A DNA stretch of 32,917 nucleotides from CAZTDD01 sp964612675 (GCA_964612675.1 CAZTDD010000077.1:1-32917); one strand, 5' to 3'; positions 9,077 to 19,231 are shown, counted from the first letter of the stretch. Notes: generated by a model not told the origin, from the letters alone. Numbers and translations are program-made.

Positions 9077-9460
9077 GTTGGAACGTAAATCGAGAGTCTC
9101 CCAGAGTTTTTTGCCGAGTGTCTCGACGGTACAGGGCTTCACAATGTAGTTATTGGCTCCGGCCGCCAGCGCCTGGATCACGTGTTGTTTATCCCCTTCC
9201 GTCGTGACCATCACAACCGGCATGGTAAAACCTCTCGACCGGATCGCTTTCAGGGCATCTAAACCATTCATCTCCGGCATATTCCAGTCCATAAGAACCA
9301 GGTCGAACTCTGAAACCGCCACCTGGAAGATCGCTTTCCGTCCATTCGAAGCCTCTTCGATCTTCTCAAACCCCAGTCTTCCCAGATAGTTGGATAGTAT
9401 TTTCCGCATGGCGCCGGAATCATCGACGACCAGCGTTCGAATCGTACTTGTCTCTACCAC
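9020..9460 (-). CDS. single-domain CheY-like response regulator
   Basis: Encodes 146 residues. It has all receiver-domain landmarks: the acidic pair in LVVDDSG, the phospho-acceptor Asp in LVLMDWNMPEMNG, the Thr switch in MVTTEGD and the Lys of YIVKP. No output domain follows; a polar, probably disordered tail of about 20 residues ends the protein. The tail codons overlap the last UppP codons on the other strand. The start is GTG with GGAGG 11 bases upstream. Sequence around the phosphorylation site (WNMPEMNG) is close to chemotaxis CheY proteins. It lies 123 bp downstream of a pseudopilin gene on the same strand, so a role in surface motility or pilus control is possible, but no chemotaxis gene is visible. 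The partner kinase is unknown. Confidence 0.9.
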   Translation of the reverse strand: MVETSTIRTLVVDDSGAMRKILSNYLGRLGFEKIEEASNGRKAIFQVAVSEFDLVLMDWNMPEMNGLDALKAIRSRGFTMPVVMVTTEGDKQHVIQALAAGANNYIVKPCTVETLGKKLWETLDLRSNSTGDQKDEDAQRDRVHSK

Positions 9461-9583
9461 GTTGGATTGGTCCTCCGATTAATTTAGAAGCATCGCAGAC
9501 AGATTGTTCCTCCCGATCAATCCGCCAATTCATCCCTTTATTCACTATATCGACTGTTTCCGAACATGCAAATCCGAAAAGGA

Positions 9584-10348
9584 TCAGCCACCGGAACGCA
9601 TAACGATATCTCCAGTGCTTGCAAGGCCATTGGTCGCTACGTACGGTACACCCCGCCAGGGATCGGAAGCGTTGCTGGAGGCACCATACGGAATCGAACC
9701 GAATCCCCGGTCGGGTCCACGGCCCAGCAGAGCGACCTCGTTTACACGAAGCGGCTTCAAGCCAAACTCTTCGGCTCGTGGAGATTTGAGAATATTGAAG
9801 GCGTGGTCCAATCCCGATATTTGCGGGTCATCGTCAGCGTAGTAATAGGTCTGATGGCCGGAATCCTGGGGGCCCTCGAAAAACGGGTCCCGGGGAATGC
9901 TGCTCATATAAGATACGGGACTCGTGAGCGGAGCGAGGATATGCGAGGCCCCTCGAGACCCCTCCGCGGTATTCCCGACATTCTGGAAGACCTCCTCCAG
10001 TCGTGTTCTCCCGATCTCCGTGTCGTCATCCCACCAATCGACTAAAAGAACGCCGGTATCCATTCGCATCGTCTCGATCCCGGTAAGAACCGCGCGCATA
10101 TCCGCTTGATTCCGCGCGATTTTGGCTCGGATCTGCGCATTCAGAAAGTTAGGAACCGCGATCGCGGCGAGAATGCCGATGATCGCTACCACAATTAGCA
10201 GCTCAATGAGCGTAAATCCGCAATCTTGTCCCTTTTTTTCCACGGAAGTCATTCCCTTTCTGTCTTTCTTCAGTCGTCGCCGACGGTGCTTCTGTGTCAT
10301 AATCTCCGGCCGGTTGCGTCCTGGTGGCTGTTCGATTGCGCGATGCAT
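9584..10348 (-). CDS. type II secretion/type IV pilus-like pseudopilin (GspG type), long leader
   Basis: About 254 residues from ATG 10348. A prepilin peptidase site CG|FTLIELLI is followed by the hydrophobic helix VVAIIGILAAIAVPNFLNAQ. After cleavage the mature protein begins at Phe with Glu at +5, as the family requires. The C-terminal globular part ends in SNASDPWRGVPYVATNGLAS and TGDIVMR, a pattern common in pseudopilins of poorly cultured phyla. The start is uncertain. ATG 10348 has the best ribosome binding site (AAGGGAG, five bases between GGAG and ATG) but gives a 44-residue, very basic leader. ATG 10300 and ATG 10252 give shorter leaders (28 and 12 residues) with poorer sites. The frame also opens upstream to 10393. 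It is divergent from the giant metalloprotease gene and may help export such proteins. Confidence 0.85.
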   Translation of the reverse strand: MHRAIEQPPGRNRPEIMTQKHRRRRLKKDRKGMTSVEKKGQDCGFTLIELLIVVAIIGILAAIAVPNFLNAQIRAKIARNQADMRAVLTGIETMRMDTGVLLVDWWDDDTEIGRTRLEEVFQNVGNTAEGSRGASHILAPLTSPVSYMSSIPRDPFFEGPQDSGHQTYYYADDDPQISGLDHAFNILKSPRAEEFGLKPLRVNEVALLGRGPDRGFGSIPYGASSNASDPWRGVPYVATNGLASTGDIVMRSGG

Positions 10349-10648
10349 GATATCTCCCTTCCTGAAGTCGTCCACTAGCCTAAATTCTTTCACATCAATG
10401 TGTTACATTTGATACTATCCTGGATATCTGCCGGGACGGGTCACCGGTGACCGCCGGCGCACTTAGAGAAACGCGGCGTTCCCCGCCCGCAGGACCATCG
10501 ATACCTAGCTGTATCTAGGATCGGAATTGAATAGTGCGTATCCTGACAATTAGAAAGAACCGTTCTATCCTCTCATGATAGACTGGGAATTTTGCATGTT
10601 ATCGCCCACTCGATATGTAGTCGACTAACAACAACCCGGACGGATATT
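10349..10648. promoter_or_regulatory. divergent control region rich in dyads
   Basis: 300 bp without a gene between the pseudopilin and the giant secreted protein. It contains a perfect 14-bp palindrome GGTCACCGGTGACC at 10439-10452 with imperfect GCCGG/CCGGC outer arms, CACAT-CA-ATGTG at 10391-10402, and CCTAG-ctgtat-CTAGG at 10504-10519. A candidate plus-strand promoter follows. Such symmetry suggests binding of one or more dimeric regulators, which are not identified. Confidence 0.45.
10543..10571 (+). promoter_or_regulatory. candidate sigma-70-like promoter for the giant secreted protein
   Basis: CTGACA (10543-10548) and TATCCT (10566-10571) are separated by 17 bp, matching the -35/-10 layout with five and four consensus bases. 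The ATG is 77 bp further on. Confidence 0.4.
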
Positions 10649-13600
10649 ATGACAGATTCGACCCATTTTTCTCGCGGCTGGCGCGTTTTTCTTATTCTTT
10701 CTGTTGCATGGACAACCGGCGTCGTCTATGCCGCCGGACCTCGGCTCGCCGGTCCACGCAATCTCCCCACTCGGTGGCTTCTCGAAGAAGACAAGAAATT
10801 CCTCCAGGTTCAAACCGATGCGGGGAACCTCGCGGAGAATGTTCCCCAGGAGCAGGTTCAGTCCTGGGTCTCGGAAGCCCTCAATTGGTGGGTAGCGGGA
10901 CAGTACGTACGTCTTCCCGGCACGCCCGACACCGTATTTTCCGCCACCGGCCAGGTGCTGACGACGGAAGGGTTGGTTCAGGCGGCTACCGGGATCGCCT
11001 TCGCAGGTCCCGTGGCGCTCGCGACGGATATCGCAAGTGTCACCGAATACCAAATGGTATCCGAAGCGAACCTCGATCCCGGCAACATCGTCCAAATCGT
11101 GAGCGACGCAGATGGTAGCGTCATCGACCTGTTGTACGGTGAGAACGCCCGAAATTCGATCCTCGGACTGAGTGAGAATGTGGTGTCGGTCGAAGGGAGA
11201 GATATTTCGGGGCAAATTCTCCTCAGCACAATTCTGCTGAATGGCGATTTTCTCAACCGAAATCCATCTCAGCAAACGTTGTATCCGGGGGTCATCCTCC
11301 ACGAATTAGGCCATTCGCTCGGGCTCGATCACGCACAGCTATACTCCCACTTGGGTGGCGTTCCGTACGGAGAGAATCTGCCCGTGATGTATCCTCTCGA
11401 ATTCCCGGTCAGTTGGGCGGGGTTTGTTTCACCAACCGGAGGACCGCGCTTTGACGACACCGCGTCGCTTTCTCTGCTTTACCCCAGCGAGGATTACTAC
11501 ACAAATCTGGGACGGGTATACGGTCAAGTAATCCTGGACGCGACGACACCGGTCCTTGGCGCCAACGTGGTCGCTCGCAGAAAGTCCGGTCCCACAGAAA
11601 ACCAACTTGTTTCCGAACTCCAATTCGTTACCTCTTGTGTTTCCGATTTCCTCGCAACCGATGATGGAGCCTTCTATTTCGGAGCGCTGCCGAGCGGAAC
11701 CTATGAGCTGTGGGTGGAGCCGGTCTTAACCGAGTTTGTCGGATCGACAGGGGTTGGTCCGTACAGCGAAAACACAGGCGATGAATCCTTCCGTGTGCGC
11801 ACATTGCCCGAGTATTGGAGCCTGCCGGAGGACGCCAGCCCGGAAATCGACAATCGCAGCAATTGGACCGGCGTATCGGTCGCTGCGGGAGAGGATGTTT
11901 TTCTCGCGTCTCCCTTCATCGTGTCGACGATGGTTCAAGACTCGACAGAGGAGAACACGCAGATCCTGGCGGACCATCTGACACATTTCGGAGGGATGGA
12001 GCCTGCACCGAGTTTCACCGACCGGTTCCAGTACACCTTTCATGTCTCGCCCGCCGACCTGGTCGTGATCATTTCCATTACGCCGGAGGTTTCTGCGGCA
12101 CCCGACCCGGAAATGGATGTCCAGGATTTAGATCTTTATGTTCGGAAGAATGACCGCGTGTCACCGCAAGAATTCGATTTCCAGAGCGCTCAACCAGAAA
12201 TCAGTACGGAACAAATTGTGTTGGCGAGCGACGTGGAGCCAATCGACCCGGGGGTCTATTTCATCGGGGTAAACAACGCACAAGGTGGCGCCACCCGATT
12301 CAATGTCACTGTTGACAGAGCCGTGGCGACACCGACGCCGACTTTCCCGCCGACCCCCACACCCACACCACCGTTGTTGGTCGACCGCGCGTTTCTCGCA
12401 GGTCTCAACCAAGATCCCGACTCGGACAATCTCGGTCGCTATGGCACATCCGGCTCTGTGGAAGCTCGAATGGAAGGAAATCTCATCGGTTCGCCAATCG
12501 CCTCCATGTTCATCACCCCCGGAGGTGCGTCGCCGGAGGGCTATTTTGTGCCCGCGTACGACGAGAACATCTCTGGCGGTCTGCTCGATGCGAACATCGA
12601 GCCCGGAGATACGCTGCTGATCGCTGCCGAACTCTCGCATGTCGCCACCGGGATCGTTACACGCATCGTCAGCGCAACCCCCGAAGAAGACACCTATTTG
12701 GAAGCGCTCGCGGAACTGAGCCAGTGGGTCGCTGCCGATTTCCGGGCGGAAAACGCTACCGCCGGCGTGCTGTCGCTCGACGCGTCCGGACAGCTATCAA
12801 CCAAGACGGGGATTTCAGCAATACCGCCGACCAGCGCGACCGGTGTCGTTCTGTCGAGTTCGCCTCTGATTTTGGCCACAGACTCGCTACGGGTCATGTG
12901 GGACGGCCGCTTCACAAGGCAACAGCTCCGGATCGCCGATAAAACCCTGACAACGCGTGATCTCATCTCGGCAGCTACGTTGGTTGTGAATGCAACGGGT
13001 CAGAATCTGGATCGACTCGCTTCGCCGATCGGCGTGGACCTTGACGGACCCAAAATCCTGAGTTCAACAGACACACCCCCGATCTCTGTGCCTGTCATGC
13101 AGAGACCATGGCCGGGCGCTCCGGACCGACATCTGTTCATCTACCGGACCGGTGGAGAGATTACAAATGAATTGATCGCGGGAGACATCGTCCTGGTGAC
13201 CGGCCTGCTCGACGTTCGGGAGTATCTCGACGGTGAAGACCAACTCGACGGCGATATTCTGGGAATGAATGATGTCGACGTGGATTTCTCCGCCTTTGGG
13301 GGTCAGGCGAGCCCGCTCAGTTCAACGACACATCCCCAGCTCGGCGAAGAGTTCATCAAACTTGTGACGGGCGGAGTGATTGTATCCGTTACGCCACCCG
13401 TTGCCGGAGCGGTTCAGTATTTGGCTACCGGGTCGGTCGCCTCGGTAACGAATTTCGTAAGCAGTGGCGATTATTCCCTGGTCGAATTGGTTTTATCCGC
13501 GACGGATGATGTGACCCCGTCGACCAGCACCTCTGTTTTTCTCCGCGTAGATACCAGCCCGCTCGTGATCGCCTCAGTCGAGTCTCAACCCAATCCCGAC

Positions 13601-16600
13601 CGAAGGTCGCCGAACAATCCGTGGATTGCCCTGTTCCAGAATGACGAACTCACCGTCACCTCGGCGATCATGCTGGAGGGCGACCCCCCGGACGCACCGA
13701 TTGTCACAGCGGACCTTTCCGACATCCAACCGGGCCTGACACACGCCTCGCCTGAGATCATCGAAAGCACAACGCAGTGGTTAGCGATTCGCTTCACCGC
13801 TCGTGTCACCGAGGAAAGCACTCCGAACAACGCCGCTTCATTCGTGATCACGGCAACCGACGACGCGGGCAACGTGACGGTATTCGACTCCGAAGAGGTC
13901 GATATGCTGGTGTCGGTCGATCCTCGTCCGTACGTCGAGCCAACTCCAACCTTCTACGAGCAGTACACACCGACCCCAACGCCGACTGCGACACCCACTC
14001 CTCACCTCTCGCTGCCAATGGATGACATAATCGTTGCAGCAAGCAATGCGGACGCGATTGTCGACAATCAGGGCTTTAAGCAGGGACTGGTCTCTTCTGC
14101 AGAAGGCAACCTGGTTAATAGCGCAACAGCCGCATTGTTCACGATCCCGATAACCGTGCCACCGGGAATAAAGGGCTTGCAGCCACTCTTCGATCCCACG
14201 ATTTCCGGAACACTCTTGGACCGAAACATCGAAGTCGGAGATACGCTGTTCGTCGCGGCCACAATCTCCGGCATCACACCGGAGCTTGTCGATGCGGTAG
14301 CGAACGCCGTTCCCGGAACGGCCGAGTACGAGACAGCACAATCCGCTGTGTTGCCGTTGGTTTTCGCACGCGTGAGCGTTCCGGCAGAGCGAATGCTCAT
14401 TGAAAATGCAACCGGAGAAATCTTCCCGACAGACGCGCGGGAAGTGATCGGTGACGAAGGACGCGAACCGGACACCCTTCTCTATGTTTGGGACGGGTTC
14501 CGTACAGAACCTGCCTTACAGATCGCGTCCGCAACAACTTTCGATCCACAAAGCGTTCTCGATATCCATCTCGCCGAAGACCCGGAGCGATATATCATTC
14601 CGGCCTCCGCAATCGGCGTCGATACGGTGGGGCCACGCCTCCATCCTGTATCCGACTCGCCGATCCCAGCGTTGATTGGTGTTGAACGAAACAATGTCAC
14701 CTACATGCTTACGGAAGGTCTCCTCGATACATTCGAGCTGCGCAATGGGGACGAAGTCACCCTATTGGCCGCTATCGACGTTCGGGGGGACTGGGACGGA
14801 GAATCAGCCGATTTTGGCGATTCTTTGACTGCGAGCGGCGTTAATGTGGACTTCTCCGAGATCGGAGGGCCAACGTCGCCTATGCCGGAGGATTTCGCAT
14901 TTCAGAGTGCAAACGATTCAACCGATTCCGAAGAAACCGCCGGTCTGTCTGCCGCTCTTTCGGCACGGGCTATCGTCGGCTCCAGTACTCCCGTCACTAC
15001 ATCGGGCGCGTATGGAATGGCAAACATTGTGGTCTCGATCACTACGGACGTGGTCGGACCGTACATAGAGAACCTACCCATACGAATCGACACGGCCGGA
15101 CCGGATATTTTGGGTGGCAATGTATCTTCCCAAACCGCACTACGCGTAGATGACCGGCATTATGTGCTCACACCAGGGGATGTCGTATATGTCACCGGGA
15201 CAGTCGACCTGAACGGGGATGATATCGACGCAACCACACCGACGCTGGAAGCACCCAACCTGGGAACAACCCAACGCCTGCTTAGCCCGACGTATTGGGC
15301 GGAACACCCGACAGAAGAAGACACAGCAGAGGCGTCGTTCCGAATCCGTGTCGGCCAGAGCGCAATCACAGTCTCCGCAGCACCGCTGATTCTTCGAGCA
15401 ACAGACAACGCCGGGAATATGGATGAAGCCAACCTGGCTCTGTTCGATATCGCACTCGACGTTCAAAACGGTCCAACCCCTACACCCACCAATACCATTC
15501 CGCCCACGCCGACGTGGGCACCGACGCTGACGTTTACGCCCACGCCGACACCGACGCTTTTCCACCAGTTCACTCCGACGCCGACACCGACAGCGACAAA
15601 TACACCCACACCACCGCTACGCCTCGCCGCCGCCAATATCATCCTTGCAGCCAGCAACCTCGATGCCGTTGATGACAACCTTGGCCGGTTCGGTGCTCCG
15701 GGAACGGTTGAAGCACGCAGTGTGGGAAATCTTACCGGTACATCGGCTGCATCGCTTTTCACATTCCCGTCCGGTGACGCGGAAAACGGATTCCTCGCTC
15801 CGATTTACGATCCGAACGTGGAAGGTTCGTTGATCGATCAAAACATCGAGCCGGGCGACGTACTCCTTGCAGCGGGAACTGCAACAAACATCGACCCGGA
15901 GATCGTGAGCGCCATCCGAGGTAACCCGCCCGGTTCAGCAGAGTATCGGGAAGCACTTGAAAGCCTCTCGCCGAACATCTACTTGCGATTCGTGGGAGAT
16001 GCCGCATTGCTCGATAATGCCGAATTGCTTCCGTCAACCAGGGTTTCGCCAACGAGCGCAACCGGGTTACCGCCGGGAAGCGACAGAGAACTGACATCGT
16101 TGCTGTTCCATTGGAACGGTTTCGAGACAACCCCATCGCTTACAATCGGCCCGGCAGCCGTGTCGTCCACAACGGCTGTCACGATGGCTCGACTCGAGAT
16201 CGCGTTCGCTGGAGGGATCATTGGAGCAAATCTCAATCCAGTTGGCTTTGACGCGGACGGTCCCGATTTCGAATCACCGTCGGAGTTTGAGATCGTATCC
16301 GCTGTACGCAACGATCCAATCAGCGGCCAGGAAATCCCGCTTACGGTTGAACCGGACACGGAGTTCCTCTCGGGAGATCGACTGATGATTGCGGCACGGC
16401 TGGAAAGCAACGCCGATCTTGACGGACAGAGGGAAGTGAACGCAGACCAACTGCGACTAAGCGACGTGAATCTGGACGCATCAGACATCGGCGATAATGC
16501 TGTCATAGCAGACAAGACATTTGCTGAATCGACGGAGAATGGTTTTGTCCGGATAGATGAACCTCTGACTGCAGAGGCGATCTATCTTGCTACCGTCTCC

Positions 16601-19060
16601 GTCGAAAAACTGTCTCCCGTCACCACGGAAGGCGACTACTATGAAGCTCAGCTGGAGTATTCGGCGTGGGACGATGTGCGTCCGGCGGGAACAGCTTCGT
16701 TGACCGTTCGAGTCGATACCGCCGAACCGCGAGTAACCGACCTGATCTTCACGGATCTCAGCGGCAACTTGCCGAGCCCGGCCCTCCAAATCGCCGCCGG
16801 GGACTATGTCGCGGTCACTGCGACAGTCAATCTGTCCGGCGATCCGGCCGATTCGATCAGCACGGACAATGTTCGAGCCAATCTGACCGCTCTCGACCCG
16901 ACGTTGGAGTCGGTACCCGCAAGACGGCTCAAGACTGTTGACACGACAACGCCGATTGTGGAGGGCTACTGGACGGTCCAAGCACAATCGTTGGCTTTCA
17001 CCAATCCACGAGGTTCTATTGTGGTACATGTAACTGACGACGCGGGCAATACGGATGAGCTCGACAGCGCTGAGATCGACCGTTTTATCTCGATTGATAA
17101 CGGTCCGACACCAACCCCGACACAAACTCCGACTGCGACTGCGACGCCGACCTCCACACCGACGCCGCGTCCCTATATCGCCGCGAGCGGAGCGATCGTC
17201 GCTGCCAGCAATGTCGATGCGGCATCCGACACCTTCGCCGACATTGCGACGACCCGGGAGCAAGAAGGCGATCTCGTCAATTCACCGCTTGCCGCGCTTT
17301 TCGTGGATACTGGATCGAGATTGCCCCTATACGATCCGTCGGTTCGCGGCTCTTTGACTACCGCCAATATCGAACCGGGAGACGCGTTAATCCTGGCGGC
17401 CACGCTTTCGCAGGTGGATCCATCTCTCATGAACGCCATTCGCGACCCGCAGGGAGATCCCGATGTATATCGGGCGGCTATAGCGGCCGTCACATCGATG
17501 GCCTACGCGAGATTCGACCTAACGGATTCGGAAATCGCCATTGAAAATCTATCGAGGAGGAATCGGGTTTATCCAACGGGGGCATTCCCCGCCGACGATA
17601 CCTCCAGAGACGTGATTCTCCAGTGGAACGGTTTCGTGACCGAGCCGAAGCTCGTCATTAGCGAACAGTCTGAGCCGATGACAACAACACAGAATATTGT
17701 GCAGGTGTATGCCTCCTCGGATCCGGCGAATCCGATACCGGGGACCCCAATCGGCGTCGACATGGCCGGCCCCGAATTCGTACCGAGAGAAGGAGACGAA
17801 ACACCTGGGTACCTGTTATCCGTGCGGAGGGAGCTATGGCCGGATCAGCCGCCGGTGTATTTGCGGCTCTATGACGACCCGGCCGGACAAGGCTATCTGA
17901 ACGAATTCATCGACGGTGACATTATTTCCATGGCAGGCGACCTGATCGTTCATGAAGATTTGGACGGCGAGGAGCAGGAGAACGGCGACCCGCTCGATGG
18001 TTCGATGATGACTCTGGAAGCAGAGGAGCTGCAAGGCGGCGCCCACCAGACCGGGCAACCCGACGGCGATAACTCCGATCCCGAGCAAGGGTGGACAACT
18101 CCAAGAGGCTTCTTTGAGATCGACCGCGGTTGGGTCAGACCGATCCCCGAACCTGTCACCGGAGAAACACAATTCCACGCGACAGCCGTCGTGGCGTCTG
18201 TCAGCGAAGTCTCCACGGAAGGCGATTACACAGAGTTCGAGATGACCCTCGTGGCGGCGGATGATGTCGGACGCGGGGATGAAACACAGATCCGTGTTCG
18301 TGTCGACACGATTCCGCCTTCCCTCGCGGATCTTCAGTTCGAGACAACCTCCGACAAAACATTCCGAGCCGGAGAGACGGTAAGACCGTTGTTGTCAGTC
18401 GGCGACGAATTGACGCTCCGGGCGATTGTGCGTCTGGAAGGCGACCCGCCGGACGCACCTTGGCTCATCCTTCATGCGAACTCAGTGCGGCCGGAAGCAC
18501 CGGACGTTCAGAACACGGTTCCTCCTGTACCTGTGGACGAGGAAAGTGTCGAGGTTGGGGTCAGCACCAGCGTGTCGGCTGCGGCGGTAACCACAAACTC
18601 GGCAACCGTCGGCCTGACAGTATTGGACGACGCTGGAAACAGCATCACGGTCGACTCAGCCGACTACGGCATCATTTTCGCGATTCAAGCCGAGCCCACG
18701 CCGGTGGAACCCTCCAACGGCGACCTGAACGATGACGGTGAGGTAAACCGTCTGGACCTCTATCTGTTTGCACGAGCGTGGTTGGACGATGCGGCTGTGC
18801 CCGGAACGGGAGCTGACCTGGTGGTCGATCCGGGACGTCAAATTGACGATGCGGACTTGCTGCGTTTGTTGAGACTGCTGAAGAATCAGGCACAGTTCCG
18901 ACCAACGCCCACACCGACACCGGTTCCCGTGCCGCCGACGCCGACACCGACGCCTGTGCAGGTACCGGCAACGCCGACACCAACGCCGGTGGTAACTCCG
19001 ACTCCGACCGTGACGCCAACGGCGACAGTGACACCCAGCCCGACTCCGTCGGCTGGATGA
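10649..19060 (+). CDS. giant secreted metzincin-like protein with four large repeats, Thr-Pro linkers and dockerin-like module
   Basis: About 2803 residues from ATG 10649; a TTG at 10592 would add 19 residues ahead of the signal peptide and is less likely. Order: signal peptide (to about residue 28, VVYA|AG); matrixin-type zinc protease domain with HELGHSLGLDH (H218, E219, H222, H228) and a Met-turn VMYP; a carboxypeptidase-regulatory-like beta domain (~290-362, DGAFYFGALPSGTYEL); a PPC-like domain (~458-558, DLDLYVRK ... GVYFIGVNNAQGG); four repeats of about 500 residues joined by Thr-Pro linkers; a dockerin/EF-hand-like segment (~2690-2747, GDLNDDGEVNRLDLYLF then a second IDDADLLRL); and a Thr-Pro tail to the end. 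Each repeat ends in Ig-like strands (RVDTxxP). Likely an extracellular or surface protein; proteolytic activity is inferred from the zinc motif, and the role of the repeats is unknown. Confidence 0.85.
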   Translation: MTDSTHFSRGWRVFLILSVAWTTGVVYAAGPRLAGPRNLPTRWLLEEDKKFLQVQTDAGNLAENVPQEQVQSWVSEALNWWVAGQYVRLPGTPDTVFSATGQVLTTEGLVQAATGIAFAGPVALATDIASVTEYQMVSEANLDPGNIVQIVSDADGSVIDLLYGENARNSILGLSENVVSVEGRDISGQILLSTILLNGDFLNRNPSQQTLYPGVILHELGHSLGLDHAQLYSHLGGVPYGENLPVMYPLEFPVSWAGFVSPTGGPRFDDTASLSLLYPSEDYYTNLGRVYGQVILDATTPVLGANVVARRKSGPTENQLVSELQFVTSCVSDFLATDDGAFYFGALPSGTYELWVEPVLTEFVGSTGVGPYSENTGDESFRVRTLPEYWSLPEDASPEIDNRSNWTGVSVAAGEDVFLASPFIVSTMVQDSTEENTQILADHLTHFGGMEPAPSFTDRFQYTFHVSPADLVVIISITPEVSAAPDPEMDVQDLDLYVRKNDRVSPQEFDFQSAQPEISTEQIVLASDVEPIDPGVYFIGVNNAQGGATRFNVTVDRAVATPTPTFPPTPTPTPPLLVDRAFLAGLNQDPDSDNLGRYGTSGSVEARMEGNLIGSPIASMFITPGGASPEGYFVPAYDENISGGLLDANIEPGDTLLIAAELSHVATGIVTRIVSATPEEDTYLEALAELSQWVAADFRAENATAGVLSLDASGQLSTKTGISAIPPTSATGVVLSSSPLILATDSLRVMWDGRFTRQQLRIADKTLTTRDLISAATLVVNATGQNLDRLASPIGVDLDGPKILSSTDTPPISVPVMQRPWPGAPDRHLFIYRTGGEITNELIAGDIVLVTGLLDVREYLDGEDQLDGDILGMNDVDVDFSAFGGQASPLSSTTHPQLGEEFIKLVTGGVIVSVTPPVAGAVQYLATGSVASVTNFVSSGDYSLVELVLSATDDVTPSTSTSVFLRVDTSPLVIASVESQPNPDRRSPNNPWIALFQNDELTVTSAIMLEGDPPDAPIVTADLSDIQPGLTHASPEIIESTTQWLAIRFTARVTEESTPNNAASFVITATDDAGNVTVFDSEEVDMLVSVDPRPYVEPTPTFYEQYTPTPTPTATPTPHLSLPMDDIIVAASNADAIVDNQGFKQGLVSSAEGNLVNSATAALFTIPITVPPGIKGLQPLFDPTISGTLLDRNIEVGDTLFVAATISGITPELVDAVANAVPGTAEYETAQSAVLPLVFARVSVPAERMLIENATGEIFPTDAREVIGDEGREPDTLLYVWDGFRTEPALQIASATTFDPQSVLDIHLAEDPERYIIPASAIGVDTVGPRLHPVSDSPIPALIGVERNNVTYMLTEGLLDTFELRNGDEVTLLAAIDVRGDWDGESADFGDSLTASGVNVDFSEIGGPTSPMPEDFAFQSANDSTDSEETAGLSAALSARAIVGSSTPVTTSGAYGMANIVVSITTDVVGPYIENLPIRIDTAGPDILGGNVSSQTALRVDDRHYVLTPGDVVYVTGTVDLNGDDIDATTPTLEAPNLGTTQRLLSPTYWAEHPTEEDTAEASFRIRVGQSAITVSAAPLILRATDNAGNMDEANLALFDIALDVQNGPTPTPTNTIPPTPTWAPTLTFTPTPTPTLFHQFTPTPTPTATNTPTPPLRLAAANIILAASNLDAVDDNLGRFGAPGTVEARSVGNLTGTSAASLFTFPSGDAENGFLAPIYDPNVEGSLIDQNIEPGDVLLAAGTATNIDPEIVSAIRGNPPGSAEYREALESLSPNIYLRFVGDAALLDNAELLPSTRVSPTSATGLPPGSDRELTSLLFHWNGFETTPSLTIGPAAVSSTTAVTMARLEIAFAGGIIGANLNPVGFDADGPDFESPSEFEIVSAVRNDPISGQEIPLTVEPDTEFLSGDRLMIAARLESNADLDGQREVNADQLRLSDVNLDASDIGDNAVIADKTFAESTENGFVRIDEPLTAEAIYLATVSVEKLSPVTTEGDYYEAQLEYSAWDDVRPAGTASLTVRVDTAEPRVTDLIFTDLSGNLPSPALQIAAGDYVAVTATVNLSGDPADSISTDNVRANLTALDPTLESVPARRLKTVDTTTPIVEGYWTVQAQSLAFTNPRGSIVVHVTDDAGNTDELDSAEIDRFISIDNGPTPTPTQTPTATATPTSTPTPRPYIAASGAIVAASNVDAASDTFADIATTREQEGDLVNSPLAALFVDTGSRLPLYDPSVRGSLTTANIEPGDALILAATLSQVDPSLMNAIRDPQGDPDVYRAAIAAVTSMAYARFDLTDSEIAIENLSRRNRVYPTGAFPADDTSRDVILQWNGFVTEPKLVISEQSEPMTTTQNIVQVYASSDPANPIPGTPIGVDMAGPEFVPREGDETPGYLLSVRRELWPDQPPVYLRLYDDPAGQGYLNEFIDGDIISMAGDLIVHEDLDGEEQENGDPLDGSMMTLEAEELQGGAHQTGQPDGDNSDPEQGWTTPRGFFEIDRGWVRPIPEPVTGETQFHATAVVASVSEVSTEGDYTEFEMTLVAADDVGRGDETQIRVRVDTIPPSLADLQFETTSDKTFRAGETVRPLLSVGDELTLRAIVRLEGDPPDAPWLILHANSVRPEAPDVQNTVPPVPVDEESVEVGVSTSVSAAAVTTNSATVGLTVLDDAGNSITVDSADYGIIFAIQAEPTPVEPSNGDLNDDGEVNRLDLYLFARAWLDDAAVPGTGADLVVDPGRQIDDADLLRLLRLLKNQAQFRPTPTPTPVPVPPTPTPTPVQVPATPTPTPVVTPTPTVTPTATVTPSPTPSAG
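12373..18690 (+). repeat. four tandem ~1.5-kb coding repeats separated by Thr-Pro linkers
   Basis: Units run about 12373-13932, 14005-15471, 15613-17100 and 17170-18690. Each begins after a Thr-Pro linker with a segment such as IIVAASNADA, IILAASNLDA or AIVAASNVDA (the first unit is more divergent), then DxNIExGDxLxxAA, a WDGF/WNGF motif, xxIGVDxxGPxF, an acidic D-x-DG segment and a strand ending RVDTxxP. Linkers lie at about 12331-12372, 13936-14004, 15471-15612 and 17101-17169. At DNA level the units are diverged, so they look like an old duplication. Confidence 0.8.
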
Positions 19061-19231
19061 CAGCGGGTGCCATGCCAGAAGCGAGAGGAGAAAACCGCAC
19101 TCCGTTTCGGCCCCACACAGCATTTCGATCAACCGCATAGGCCCACGCCGTGGCATTCACACCTCAAGCGCGGGCATGAAGCACTCTCGTTACAATTCCG
19201 TAATTCAGTGCTGTTATGACCGAGTTGGGCA

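Noticed and set aside
10592..10648. Upstream TTG start for the giant protein
   Set aside because: It adds a polar stretch in front of a good signal peptide; ATG 10649 fits better.
15463..15762. Minus-strand frame with Val-Gly repeats (similar ones near 16966 and 18886)
   Set aside because: These are reverse readings of the Thr-Pro linkers of the giant gene.
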